From positions 1-10,211 of the forward strand of contig JAIRKG010000072.1 of NCBI GenBank assembly GCA_031260235.1: 10,211 bases of DNA, written 5' to 3'. The stretch is from Dysgonamonadaceae bacterium (GTDB lineage Bacteria; Bacteroidota; Bacteroidia; Bacteroidales; Azobacteroidaceae). Shown in pieces: positions 1-6,376 of this stretch; positions within the stretch are counted from its first letter, which is position 1; every line of letters starts with the position of its first letter. The notes below the pieces were generated by a model. The model worked only from the letters and a program-made list of their open reading frames with translations, was not told the origin of the DNA and made no database searches. The position numbers and the translations under genes were made by a program.

Positions 1-413
1 TATGCTTTTTTGCGGCTCTGTCCGTCTATCGTGTTTTCGCTGTATAGAAACCAGTCGAGGAATTTCATTGCCCTGTTATTGGGAAAATGTTTGGCAAGAG
101 CGATAATGCCGTCGCTGTCCATTACATCGGTTAAACGTTTTTTGCTGTCGGGAGCCGTTAATTTCAGTTTGTGAGTGGCGTTCACAAACTGAATATTTTC
201 TTTCAACCCGTGAGTGGAGCTCACAGGTTGATTTTGTTCTTTCAGGAGTTTGCGTTTTAACCAGCGCCAATAATTTCCTGCCTTTACGTAATTGTCCTCT
301 TCGTTGAGGATACCTACAATATCCACCACTGAAAACCACCATTTGTTATTTCCTTCGTCCCAAACAGCACGGACTTCACGGTTGTTAAAAAAACGAATTG
401 AAATTTTACTCAT
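1..413 (-). CDS. BRO-N (phage antirepressor-like) domain protein, 3' end outside window
   Basis: The frame is open from ATG at 413 to the window edge, giving 137 complete codons and no stop, so the gene is partial. The product starts MSKISIRFFNNREVRAVWDE and continues with KWWFSVVDIVGIL, NYWRWLKRKL, KLTAPDSKKRLTDVMDSDGI and ALAKHFPNNRAMKFLDWF. This is the BRO/antirepressor N-terminal fold as found in Bacteroidetes proteins, where it may stand alone or precede a Fic (AMPylase) domain. The visible end, DGQSRKKAY, is where I would expect a following domain to begin, but a Fic domain here is only inference. Residues 59-84 carry two copies of a 13-residue unit. The start lies 22 bp after the pmbA stop with no promoter motif between, so it may be read through from tldD-pmbA. 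Function is unknown; the domain is generally DNA-binding or regulatory. I am confident of the domain, not of the full architecture. Confidence 0.85.
   Translation of the reverse strand, partial: MSKISIRFFNNREVRAVWDEGNNKWWFSVVDIVGILNEEDNYVKAGNYWRWLKRKLLKEQNQPVSSTHGLKENIQFVNATHKLKLTAPDSKKRLTDVMDSDGIIALAKHFPNNRAMKFLDWFLYSENTIDGQSRKKA
162..239 (-). repeat. Two tandem 39-bp units inside the BRO-N gene
   Basis: Positions 239-201 and 200-162 are consecutive 39-bp units, identical at 27 of 39 bases. They encode EQNQPVSSTHGLK and ENIQFVNATHKLK. Each unit contains GTGA-N7-TCAC, forming a small inverted repeat. The unit is in frame, so copy number can change without breaking the gene. Confidence 0.75.
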
Positions 414-435
414 AGATTTATGTGTGCAGAGACGG

Positions 436-1755
436 TTATTTACCGCTAAAGTTTACTTTGTCGAATAAAACGCATGGAATCCGCCAGTTGGAGGTTGTGC
501 GCGGATCATTCCCGATTTCAATCACTTCCTGCCAAAGCGTCAGCAGGTTGCCGGTGATGTTCATTTCATTTATAGGTTTAACGACTTTCCCTTTTTCAAC
601 CAAAAATCCTTCGACGCCAAACGAAAAATCACCGGTTGTGCTGTTGCTGTTGCCGCCGTTAAATCCTGTAATCCAAATCCCTTTGTCGACAGAAGCAAGT
701 ATTTGGTCGAAATTGCGGTCGCCAAGTTTCAGCGTTACGACGGACGGCGATTGTATGGTCGGCTCCATATTCAATTTCCCGCTGTAATACGTATCAAGAA
801 AATACATGTTCAGGACGCCGTTTTCGACAATATTCGCTTTGCGGGTAGCTACGCCTTCGTCGTCAAACCAGCGTGCACCGCGGGCGTTTTTGATATGCGG
901 ATCATCGACAATCGTGATTTTATCGGAGATAATCGGTTGCCCCAGTTTGTCAATGAGGAAAGATGATTTTTGCTGAATATTGCTTCCATATATGGCGGAA
1001 ATCACAGGAGACAGCAAACGGTTGACGGATAAATTATCCACAATCATCGGGTAAACGCCGCTTGCGATCTTTTCCTGCCCAAGTTTCCGCAAAGTCCTTT
1101 CATAAGCGGTTTTGCCGATGCCCTGCTTTTGCAGATTATCCCAATAGACGGCGGAATCATACCAATAGGATTCGGGACGTGCATCGCCGGCGCATTTCAT
1201 GGAAACTCCCGCTGCAAGACTGAACCAAGTTGTTTCGGCTTCTCCCTCAAAGCCGGTTGACGCAATGATGCAGTAGTTTGCCGTTCCGTCGGAATAGTCG
1301 GCCGAAACGGAAACCAAGCGTTCGTCGGTTTTGTAAACCTCGTTTACATTGTTTTTGATTAAAGCCAACTTCTCGTCTACCGAAATGTCGTCTATACCTT
1401 GGTCATACAAGTCCAGACCTTTTCCGTCGCCTTTGTACAGGCGGCTCGGTTCGGGGAGTTTACGAAATTCGTCTTTGGCGAGGAAACGTGTCGCTTCAAT
1501 CCCGTTAGCAATGAACTTTTCCAATTCTTTTTTATCCATCCGGTTGGTTGAACAGGAAGAATATTTTCCGTCTACGTAGATATGGATGATTAAACCGTTT
1601 CCCGACGACTGTTCCAGTTTATCCAGCTGCGCATCCCTGTATTCAAAGGAACTTTCGGTCTCTGCATATATTTTTACGCTTGCATCGGAACAGCCTTTGT
1701 CCAACGCATATTTCAATGCCCATTCGGCTAATTCTTTATGTGTTTGTGAAATCAT
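436..1755 (-). CDS. pmbA: PmbA/TldE, non-catalytic subunit of the TldD-PmbA peptidase
   Basis: This 439-residue protein belongs to the TldD/PmbA (U62) family; E. coli PmbA is of similar length. Family signatures are the N-terminal self-association region, RWFDDEGVATRKANIVENGV at 296-315 (parallel to a segment of the neighbouring TldD) and the C-terminal GDFSFGVEGFLVEKGKVVKP at 375-394. The region matching TldD's HExxxH (about 245-260) has no His-Glu pair, as expected for the subunit that does not bind metal. In E. coli the TldD-PmbA heterodimer degrades unfolded peptides, matures microcin B17 and degrades the CcdA antitoxin; it acts in the cytoplasm. I choose ATG 1755 because it begins MISQTHKELAEWAL, follows an AGGAGG site, and lies 2 bp after the tldD stop. 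A longer in-frame start at 1848 would lie inside tldD and adds 31 low-complexity residues. Confidence 0.93.
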   Translation of the reverse strand: MISQTHKELAEWALKYALDKGCSDASVKIYAETESSFEYRDAQLDKLEQSSGNGLIIHIYVDGKYSSCSTNRMDKKELEKFIANGIEATRFLAKDEFRKLPEPSRLYKGDGKGLDLYDQGIDDISVDEKLALIKNNVNEVYKTDERLVSVSADYSDGTANYCIIASTGFEGEAETTWFSLAAGVSMKCAGDARPESYWYDSAVYWDNLQKQGIGKTAYERTLRKLGQEKIASGVYPMIVDNLSVNRLLSPVISAIYGSNIQQKSSFLIDKLGQPIISDKITIVDDPHIKNARGARWFDDEGVATRKANIVENGVLNMYFLDTYYSGKLNMEPTIQSPSVVTLKLGDRNFDQILASVDKGIWITGFNGGNSNSTTGDFSFGVEGFLVEKGKVVKPINEMNITGNLLTLWQEVIEIGNDPRTTSNWRIPCVLFDKVNFSGK

Positions 1756-1757
1756 AA

Positions 1758-3188
1758 TTAAACGCCTCCTACTGTTAACTGTTTTACTAATACCGTCGGT
1801 AGGCCTTGCGAAACGGGACATCCCTGTCCGTTTTTTCCACAAGTCCACGAACCTTGATCTATCTTTAAATTATTGCCGACCATCGTAATATCCGCCAGGG
1901 CTTTCGGCCCGTTTCCAATGATATTGATATCCTTTACAGGTCTGGTTAATTTGCCGTTTTCAATCAGATAGCCGGTTTTGACAAAGAAAGTGAAGTCGCC
2001 GGCGCCGATTTGTACTTGTCCGTTTGTGAAGGTATCCACGAAGATACCGTTTTTGACGGCTGCGATAATTTCATCTTGCGTGCAGGCGCCGTTTTCCATA
2101 TATGTGCTGCGCATACGGGGAATCGGGACGTAACGGAAAGACTGGCGACGACCGTTTCCGGTAGGCTCAACTCCATAGTGTTTCGCGCTGATGCGGTCAT
2201 GTATGTAAGAAGCCAGTTTGCCGTTTTCAACGATACGTGTTTTCCGTACTTCTACCCCTTCGTCGTCGAAGTTAATGGAGCCTCGGTCGAAATCAATCGT
2301 TCCGTCGTCAACTACATTAATGTTTTTATCGCAGATTATTTTACACAGTTTATCGGAAAATATGGAAGTGTTTTTCCGGTTGAAATCAGCCTCGAAAGCG
2401 TGTCCAATGGCTTCGTGCAGCAGGATTCCCGAACCGCCGGCAGCCATTACGACAGGCATTTCCCCGCCTTTCGGTTTCACGGCGTCGAACATAATCGCCG
2501 TTTTTTCTACGATTTCCTGCGCAATCTCTTCTATCAAAGCGCCGGTGAGAAAAGAAACATCTTTCCGCGCAGCCCGCGAGGAGTAGCCGGTTTCGATTTT
2601 ATCGCCCTGTTGCATCACGCAGCCGCCATAAAGTTGAATCATCGGGCGGACGTCGCGGCAAAGCCTGCCTTCGGAGTTATAATAAAGGATATACGACGTA
2701 GAATCATTCATTGAAGCGTTCGCTTTGATTATCCGCCTGTCAAGTTCAAATATCCGGTCGTTCAGTTTTTGCAGCCAGGGCATTTTATTTTTAACAGATT
2801 CGTCTTCCCATGAGTTCAGAATGGGATAATGCGTATTGAAAATCTTTTCGCCGACTTCAACCGGCGGCGTTTTCGCCCTGCCGTTTGCGATGCGCGAAGC
2901 CACTCGCGCCGCCTTAATCATATTCTCAACCTCAGTGTTTTCAACAAAGGCATATCCCTGCCTGTCGCCCGATACAACGCGAACGCCAACACCATAATCA
3001 ATCGCCGAACCGGCGCGATTTACGGCGCGGTCTTGCAAAACCAGCGAATTGGAGAATGTGTGTTCAAAAAACAAATCGGCATAATCGCCGCCTTTTTCCA
3101 AAGCAACCGCCATTACTTTCTTCAGGTCGCTTTCCGTTACATTAAAATGGTTTAACATCATCTTCTGTGCTTTTTCGTTGATAAACAT
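1758..3188 (-). CDS. tldD: TldD, metallopeptidase subunit of the TldD-PmbA complex
   Basis: The protein has 476 residues, close to E. coli TldD. The metal motif HEAIGH (HExxxH) is at 258-263, within GGSGILLHEAIGHAFEADFN; a third ligand is probably Cys450 in WTCGKNGQGCP, by position relative to TldD family members. Other family marks are the segment NFDDEGVEVRKTRIVENGKL at 306-325 and the C-terminal PTVLVKQLTVGGV. With PmbA it should form a cytoplasmic heterodimer that cleaves unstructured peptides. No signal peptide is visible, unlike the exported TldD-like proteins some Bacteroidetes carry. It is the first gene of a leftward operon with pmbA, and possibly the BRO-N gene. The start at 3188 lies about 20 nt below the predicted promoter; Met10 or Met11 (3161, 3158) are possible alternatives because the first nine residues are not clearly conserved. 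Confidence 0.95.
   Translation of the reverse strand: MFINEKAQKMMLNHFNVTESDLKKVMAVALEKGGDYADLFFEHTFSNSLVLQDRAVNRAGSAIDYGVGVRVVSGDRQGYAFVENTEVENMIKAARVASRIANGRAKTPPVEVGEKIFNTHYPILNSWEDESVKNKMPWLQKLNDRIFELDRRIIKANASMNDSTSYILYYNSEGRLCRDVRPMIQLYGGCVMQQGDKIETGYSSRAARKDVSFLTGALIEEIAQEIVEKTAIMFDAVKPKGGEMPVVMAAGGSGILLHEAIGHAFEADFNRKNTSIFSDKLCKIICDKNINVVDDGTIDFDRGSINFDDEGVEVRKTRIVENGKLASYIHDRISAKHYGVEPTGNGRRQSFRYVPIPRMRSTYMENGACTQDEIIAAVKNGIFVDTFTNGQVQIGAGDFTFFVKTGYLIENGKLTRPVKDINIIGNGPKALADITMVGNNLKIDQGSWTCGKNGQGCPVSQGLPTVLVKQLTVGGV
1765..1770 (-). promoter_or_regulatory. Shine-Dalgarno AGGAGG for pmbA, inside the end of tldD
   Basis: A perfect AGGAGG lies 9 nt before the pmbA ATG (1755) and within the last codons of tldD (Val-Gly-Gly-Val-stop). 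Other genes in this window lack so strong a site. It fixes the pmbA start and suggests translational coupling that would keep the two partner subunits in step. Confidence 0.8.
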
Positions 3189-3214
3189 TGTACCCTAAGG
3201 CGCAATGACGTGCA

Positions 3215-3246
3215 CAAAATTACGTAAAAATAATTGATATGGCAAA
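3215..3246 (-). promoter_or_regulatory. Bacteroidetes-type promoter for tldD-pmbA
   Basis: On the minus strand there is TTTG at 3246-3243, a 20-bp spacer, then TAATTTTG at 3222-3215. This matches the Bacteroidetes -33/-7 consensus (TTTG, TAnnTTTG). A transcript would start near 3208, leaving about 20 nt before the tldD ATG. It overlaps the typA promoter. Confidence 0.75.
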
Positions 3247-3265
3247 AGTTTTTTTCATATCTTTG
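3233..3265 (+). promoter_or_regulatory. Bacteroidetes-type promoter for typA
   Basis: ATTG at 3233-3236 serves as a -33 element, followed after 21 bp by TATCTTTG at 3258-3265, a perfect -7 element. The predicted start near 3271 leaves a leader of about 19 nt before the typA ATG. The -33 element lies inside the tldD promoter. Confidence 0.75.
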
Positions 3266-3289
3266 CGCCTGAATTTTTAACAGGCAAAA

Positions 3290-5095
3290 ATGCAAAACAT
3301 AAGGAATATCGCAATTATTGCCCATGTGGATCATGGGAAAACGACGCTGGTTGATAAAATGCTGCTTGCGGGTAAACTCTTCCGCGACGGCAAAATCGAA
3401 TTAGATCAGTTTCTCGACAGTAACGATCTTGAACGCGAACGCGGGATTACTATCCTCGCCAAAAACGTTTCCATCAACTACAGGGATCATAAAATCAACA
3501 TCATTGATACGCCGGGTCATGCCGATTTCGGAGGGGAAGTGGAGCGCGTCTTGAATATGGCCGACGGTGTGCTTCTTTTGGTTGATGCTTTCGAGGGTCC
3601 GATGCCGCAAACGCGGTTTGTTCTTCAGAAAGCAATCGACCTGGGATTGAAGCCGGTGGTTGTTATTAATAAGGTAGATAAGCCCAACTGTCGCCCCGAC
3701 GAGGTGCAGGAAATGATTTTCGACTTGATGTGCGCCCTCGGCGCAAGCGAAGAGCAGTTGGATTTCGCCACGATATATGGCTCGGCAAAGCAGGGCTGGA
3801 TGTCGGACGACTGGAAGAAGCCGTCGGACAGCATACAGGCGCTGCTGGATGCAATAATAGAACATATTCCCGCGCCACAAATGCTGGCGGGCGCTCCGCA
3901 AATGCAAATCACATCGCTGGATTATTCCAACTATACGGGGCGGATTGCAGTTGGGCGCATTCGCCGCGGCGAACTGCGCGAGGGAGCAGACATTGCGCTG
4001 TGTAAGCGGGACGGCAGCATTGTGAAATCCCGCATTAAGGAACTGAACGTTTTTGAAGGGCTGGGGCGCACGAAGGTTTCGTCCGTGCAGTCGGGCGACG
4101 TTTGCGCCGTTATTGGCGTCGAAGGTTTTGAAATCGGCGATACCATTGCCGATATTAATAATCCCGAACCGCTGGCGCCCATTGCCATTGACGAGCCGAC
4201 CATGTCTATGCTGTTTACCATTAACGATTCGCCTTTCTTCGGCAAAGACGGGAAATATGTAACTTCCCGCCATATATATGAGCGTTTGATGCGCGAATTA
4301 GACAAAAATCTCGCCATGCGAGTTGAGCCGTCCGGTTCTGCCGACGCATGGATTGTGTATGGGCGCGGCGTGTTGCATTTGTCTATATTAATAGAAACCA
4401 TGCGCCGCGAGGGATATGAGTTGCAGGTCGGGCAGCCGCAGGTGATTGTTAAGGAAATAAACGGCGTCAGGTGTGAACCGGTGGAACAGCTGACTATCAA
4501 TCTGCCGGAAGAAGCCTCCGGTAAAATCATTGATATGGTTACGCGGCGCAAGGGCGAAATGCAGTCTATGGAAAAAAAGGGCGACAGGATTCATCTTGAA
4601 TTTACCATCCCTTCACGCGGCATTATCGGACTGGCAAACAATGTTATGACCGCTTCCGCCGGAGAGGCGATCATGGCTCACCGCTATCTGGAATATCAGC
4701 CGTGGAAAGGCGATACGGGGAAACGCCAAAACGGATCGATCATTGCTATGGAAACCGGAAACGCTTTTGCATACGCTTTGGACAAGTTGCAGGACAGGGG
4801 GCGTTTCTTCATTGAACCGCAAACCGATGTGTATGCGGGGCAAATTGTAGGCGAACACGTCAGGGAAGGCGATTTGGTTGTGAACGTTACCAAGTCGAAA
4901 AAATTGACCAATGTCCGCGCATCCGGCAGCGACGAAAAAGCGCATCTCGCGCCGCCCGTTATTTTCAGCCTCGAACAGGCTTTGGAATATATAAAGGAAG
5001 ATGAATATGTTGAATTAACGCCGCTCGCTATGAGGCTTCGGAAGGTATTGCTGGACGAAAATGAGCGGAAGCGCGGCAAAATAAAGACTGTTTAA
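3290..5095 (+). CDS. typA: TypA/BipA, ribosome-binding translational GTPase
   Basis: The 601-residue protein is full length for BipA. All GTPase motifs are present: AHVDHGKTT at 11-19 (G1), the RGIT switch at 51-54 (G2), DTPGHADF at 73-80 (G3), NKVD at 127-130 (G4) and SA at 165-166 (G5). Domain II and EF-G-like domains III and V follow ([36 protein letters not shown]). The C-terminal BipA-specific domain includes [19 protein letters not shown] and [11 protein letters not shown]. BipA binds the 70S ribosome at the elongation-factor site and supports 50S assembly and growth under stress such as cold. The start is clear: [18 protein letters not shown] is the conserved N-terminus. It is divergent from tldD with overlapping promoters, forms a single-gene unit, and ends 60 bp before a strong bidirectional terminator. 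Confidence 0.98.
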   Translation: MQNIRNIAIIAHVDHGKTTLVDKMLLAGKLFRDGKIELDQFLDSNDLERERGITILAKNVSINYRDHKINIIDTPGHADFGGEVERVLNMADGVLLLVDAFEGPMPQTRFVLQKAIDLGLKPVVVINKVDKPNCRPDEVQEMIFDLMCALGASEEQLDFATIYGSAKQGWMSDDWKKPSDSIQALLDAIIEHIPAPQMLAGAPQMQITSLDYSNYTGRIAVGRIRRGELREGADIALCKRDGSIVKSRIKELNVFEGLGRTKVSSVQSGDVCAVIGVEGFEIGDTIADINNPEPLAPIAIDEPTMSMLFTINDSPFFGKDGKYVTSRHIYERLMRELDKNLAMRVEPSGSADAWIVYGRGVLHLSILIETMRREGYELQVGQPQVIVKEINGVRCEPVEQLTINLPEEASGKIIDMVTRRKGEMQSMEKKGDRIHLEFTIPSRGIIGLANNVMTASAGEAIMAHRYLEYQPWKGDTGKRQNGSIIAMETGNAFAYALDKLQDRGRFFIEPQTDVYAGQIVGEHVREGDLVVNVTKSKKLTNVRASGSDEKAHLAPPVIFSLEQALEYIKEDEYVELTPLAMRLRKVLLDENERKRGKIKTV

Positions 5096-5109
5096 GGGGT
5101 TTTATTTCC

Positions 5110-5142
5110 GGATTGCTTCGGGTTTCGCCCTTGCAATGGCGG
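5110..5142. repeat. Dispersed palindromic element, complete copy 1
   Basis: Reading GGATTGC...TTGCAATGGCGG, the outer arms ATTGC/GCAAT are inverted and an inner GGGTTTCGCCC forms a small hairpin with one G-T wobble. The minus strand reads as CCATTGC-AAGGGCGAAACCC-GAAGCAATCC. A second complete copy with a different core lies at 8115-8150 and a partial one at 8042-8063. From memory, elements with CGTCATTGC/GCAATCC ends occur scattered in intergenic DNA of many bacteria. Confidence 0.65.
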
Positions 5143-5189
5143 AATTGAACAAATGAAAAAGGCGACAGACTTACATCTGTCGCCTTTTT
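5119..5189. repeat. 71-bp direct repeat, left copy
   Basis: It matches 8042-8112 in the same orientation at 68 of 71 bases, and includes half of the palindromic element, the spacer GGAATTGAACAAAT and the whole terminator hairpin. The two copies bracket the lipoprotein/outer-membrane protein operon. Confidence 0.9.
5156..5189. terminator. Bidirectional intrinsic terminator between typA and the barrel genes
   Basis: A perfect 14-bp stem AAAAAGGCGACAGA / TCTGTCGCCTTTTT encloses the loop CTTACA. It gives a GC core followed by a U tract on both strands, so it can end typA from the left and the convergent outer-membrane protein operon from the right. Confidence 0.92.
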
Positions 5190-5229
5190 CTTTCTGGAAG
5201 TCCGTACAACGGCTGAGTAACGCTCCATT

Positions 5230-5350
5230 TTATGAACCGATAACAAATCCAAACTTATAGTTAAAAAAATTATTTCCATTGCCTAAATACATATATTCGG
5301 CAGTGAACCTCAATCTTTTGAAAAGTTCGAATCCTATTCTCGGGGAAATA
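5230..5350. repeat. Near-identical block of the tandem gene duplication (partner 5775-5895)
   Basis: The 121 bp encoding the C-terminal end differ from 5775-5895 at only 4 positions. A second block, 5407-5491, differs from 5982-6066 at 2 of 85. The stretch between the blocks is 56 bp here and 86 bp in the partner and is not obviously alignable. Confidence 0.92.
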
Positions 5351-5772
5351 GCAAATCCTCTTTTGTAATCGGTACTCATCCCCCGATCATTTTCCAGCAA
5401 ACCAGTGCCTACTCCAATTCCAGCAAACGGAACAAAGTTGGGATGTATTTTTGTGTAATTATAATCTGTTGTTACCAAAAATACAAATGCGTTTTGGTGA
5501 TAAGAGGATTCGCCATCAGCGGAAATTCTGTTCCAACCGGAAAAAGTGAATTGAAGCCCCAGTGATAATTGTTTGTCTATCAGATTACACCTGAATGCGT
5601 TACCTAACGTTATTGCGCCACCGAGCTCATTATAAAATCCGTTTTTATCTTTTGAAAAACCCAAAGCGAGACCGGCGTTTACGATTTCACATTCGTAACT
5701 TTGGCAAAACAACTTACCGGTTAAAACAACAAAAATGAAGATTGATAGAAACTTTTTCATATTCTTTTTCAT
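5230..5772 (-). CDS. Small outer-membrane beta-barrel protein, paralogue B
   Basis: This 180-residue protein has a signal peptide (MKKFLSIFIFVVLTGKLFC, cleaved probably before Gln-Ser-Tyr) and a mature part of short amphipathic strands rich in Gly and aromatic residues. Examples are FVPFAGIGVGTG, ISPRIGFELFKRLRFTAEYM and the final FNYKFGFVIGS. This fits an eight-stranded outer-membrane barrel, but I do not recognise a named family. It is a tandem copy of the upstream gene, with long near-identical DNA blocks and one divergent segment at about residues 123-140. The start is ambiguous: ATG 5772 lies 2 bp after the upstream stop, while ATG 5760 gives MKKFLSI exactly as in the paralogue and is equally likely to be the true start. 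It is the last gene of the operon before the terminator at 5156-5189. Confidence 0.85.
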   Translation of the reverse strand: MKKNMKKFLSIFIFVVLTGKLFCQSYECEIVNAGLALGFSKDKNGFYNELGGAITLGNAFRCNLIDKQLSLGLQFTFSGWNRISADGESSYHQNAFVFLVTTDYNYTKIHPNFVPFAGIGVGTGLLENDRGMSTDYKRGFAISPRIGFELFKRLRFTAEYMYLGNGNNFFNYKFGFVIGS

Positions 5773-5774
5773 AT

Positions 5775-6335
5775 TTATGAACCGATAACAAATCCCAACT
5801 TATAGTTAAAAAAATTATTTCCATTGCCTAAATACATATATTCGGCAGTGAACCTCAATCCTTTGAAAAGCTCGAATCCTATTCTTGGGGAAATACCAGG
5901 TCTCCATTTGAAATTGACATAATCAATTATATCAGAATGCTCTTCCGAAACAATACTCTCAGCATCTCGCATCAAAGAGGCGCCTACTCCAATTCCTGCA
6001 AACGGAACAAAGTTGGGATGTATTTTTGTGTAATTATAATCTGTTGTTACCAAAAACACAAATGCGACTTGGCGATAAGACTGACTTTTATCAGCGGAAA
6101 TTCTGTCCCAAACGGAAAAAGTGAATTGAACTCCCGGTGATAATTGTTTATCTTTCAGATTACACCTGAATGCGGTACCTAACGTTAGCGCGCCACCGGT
6201 CGGATTATAAAATCCGTTTTTATCTTTTGAAAAACCCGAAGCGAGACCGGCGTTTACGCTTTCCCATTCGTAAGTTTGGCAAAACAAGTTACCGGTTAAA
6301 ATAACAAAAATGACGATTGATAGAAACTTTTTCAT
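5775..6335 (-). CDS. Small outer-membrane beta-barrel protein, paralogue A
   Basis: The 186-residue protein begins MKKFLSIVIFVILTGNLFCQ, a typical signal peptide; the Cys is not in a convincing lipobox (Asn-Leu-Phe before it), so signal peptidase I cleavage before Gln-Thr-Tyr is likelier. The mature part shows alternating hydrophobic and polar residues, the glycine-rich PFAGIGVGA, and ends FNYKLGFVIGS, as in outer-membrane barrels. Compared with paralogue B it carries a 10-residue-longer acidic loop (ESIVSEEHSDIIDYVNFKW). It follows the lipoprotein gene by 41 bp with no promoter motif between and precedes its copy by 2-14 bp, so all three genes are probably one transcript. Its leader, CTAAAAAAATATTCAAT, is A-rich and lacks a Shine-Dalgarno site. 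No specific function can be assigned. Confidence 0.88.
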   Translation of the reverse strand: MKKFLSIVIFVILTGNLFCQTYEWESVNAGLASGFSKDKNGFYNPTGGALTLGTAFRCNLKDKQLSPGVQFTFSVWDRISADKSQSYRQVAFVFLVTTDYNYTKIHPNFVPFAGIGVGASLMRDAESIVSEEHSDIIDYVNFKWRPGISPRIGFELFKGLRFTAEYMYLGNGNNFFNYKLGFVIGS

Positions 6336-6376
6336 ATTGAATATTTTTTTAGATGAATACTTATTTTAATTATAGA

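Noticed and set aside
76..342. 88-residue minus-strand open frame rich in Arg and Gln
   Set aside because: It lies in another frame of the BRO-N gene, whose own frame matches a known domain and is open to the window edge.
1756..1848. 31-residue N-terminal extension of PmbA
   Set aside because: It would start inside tldD; the AGGAGG site and family N-terminus support ATG 1755.
2010..2714. 234-residue plus-strand open frame
   Set aside because: It is antisense to tldD, lacks a recognisable domain or leader, and tldD is conserved throughout.
3401..4551. Long minus-strand open frames (290 and 206 residues)
   Set aside because: Both are antisense to typA, whose GTPase motifs and full length are unambiguous.
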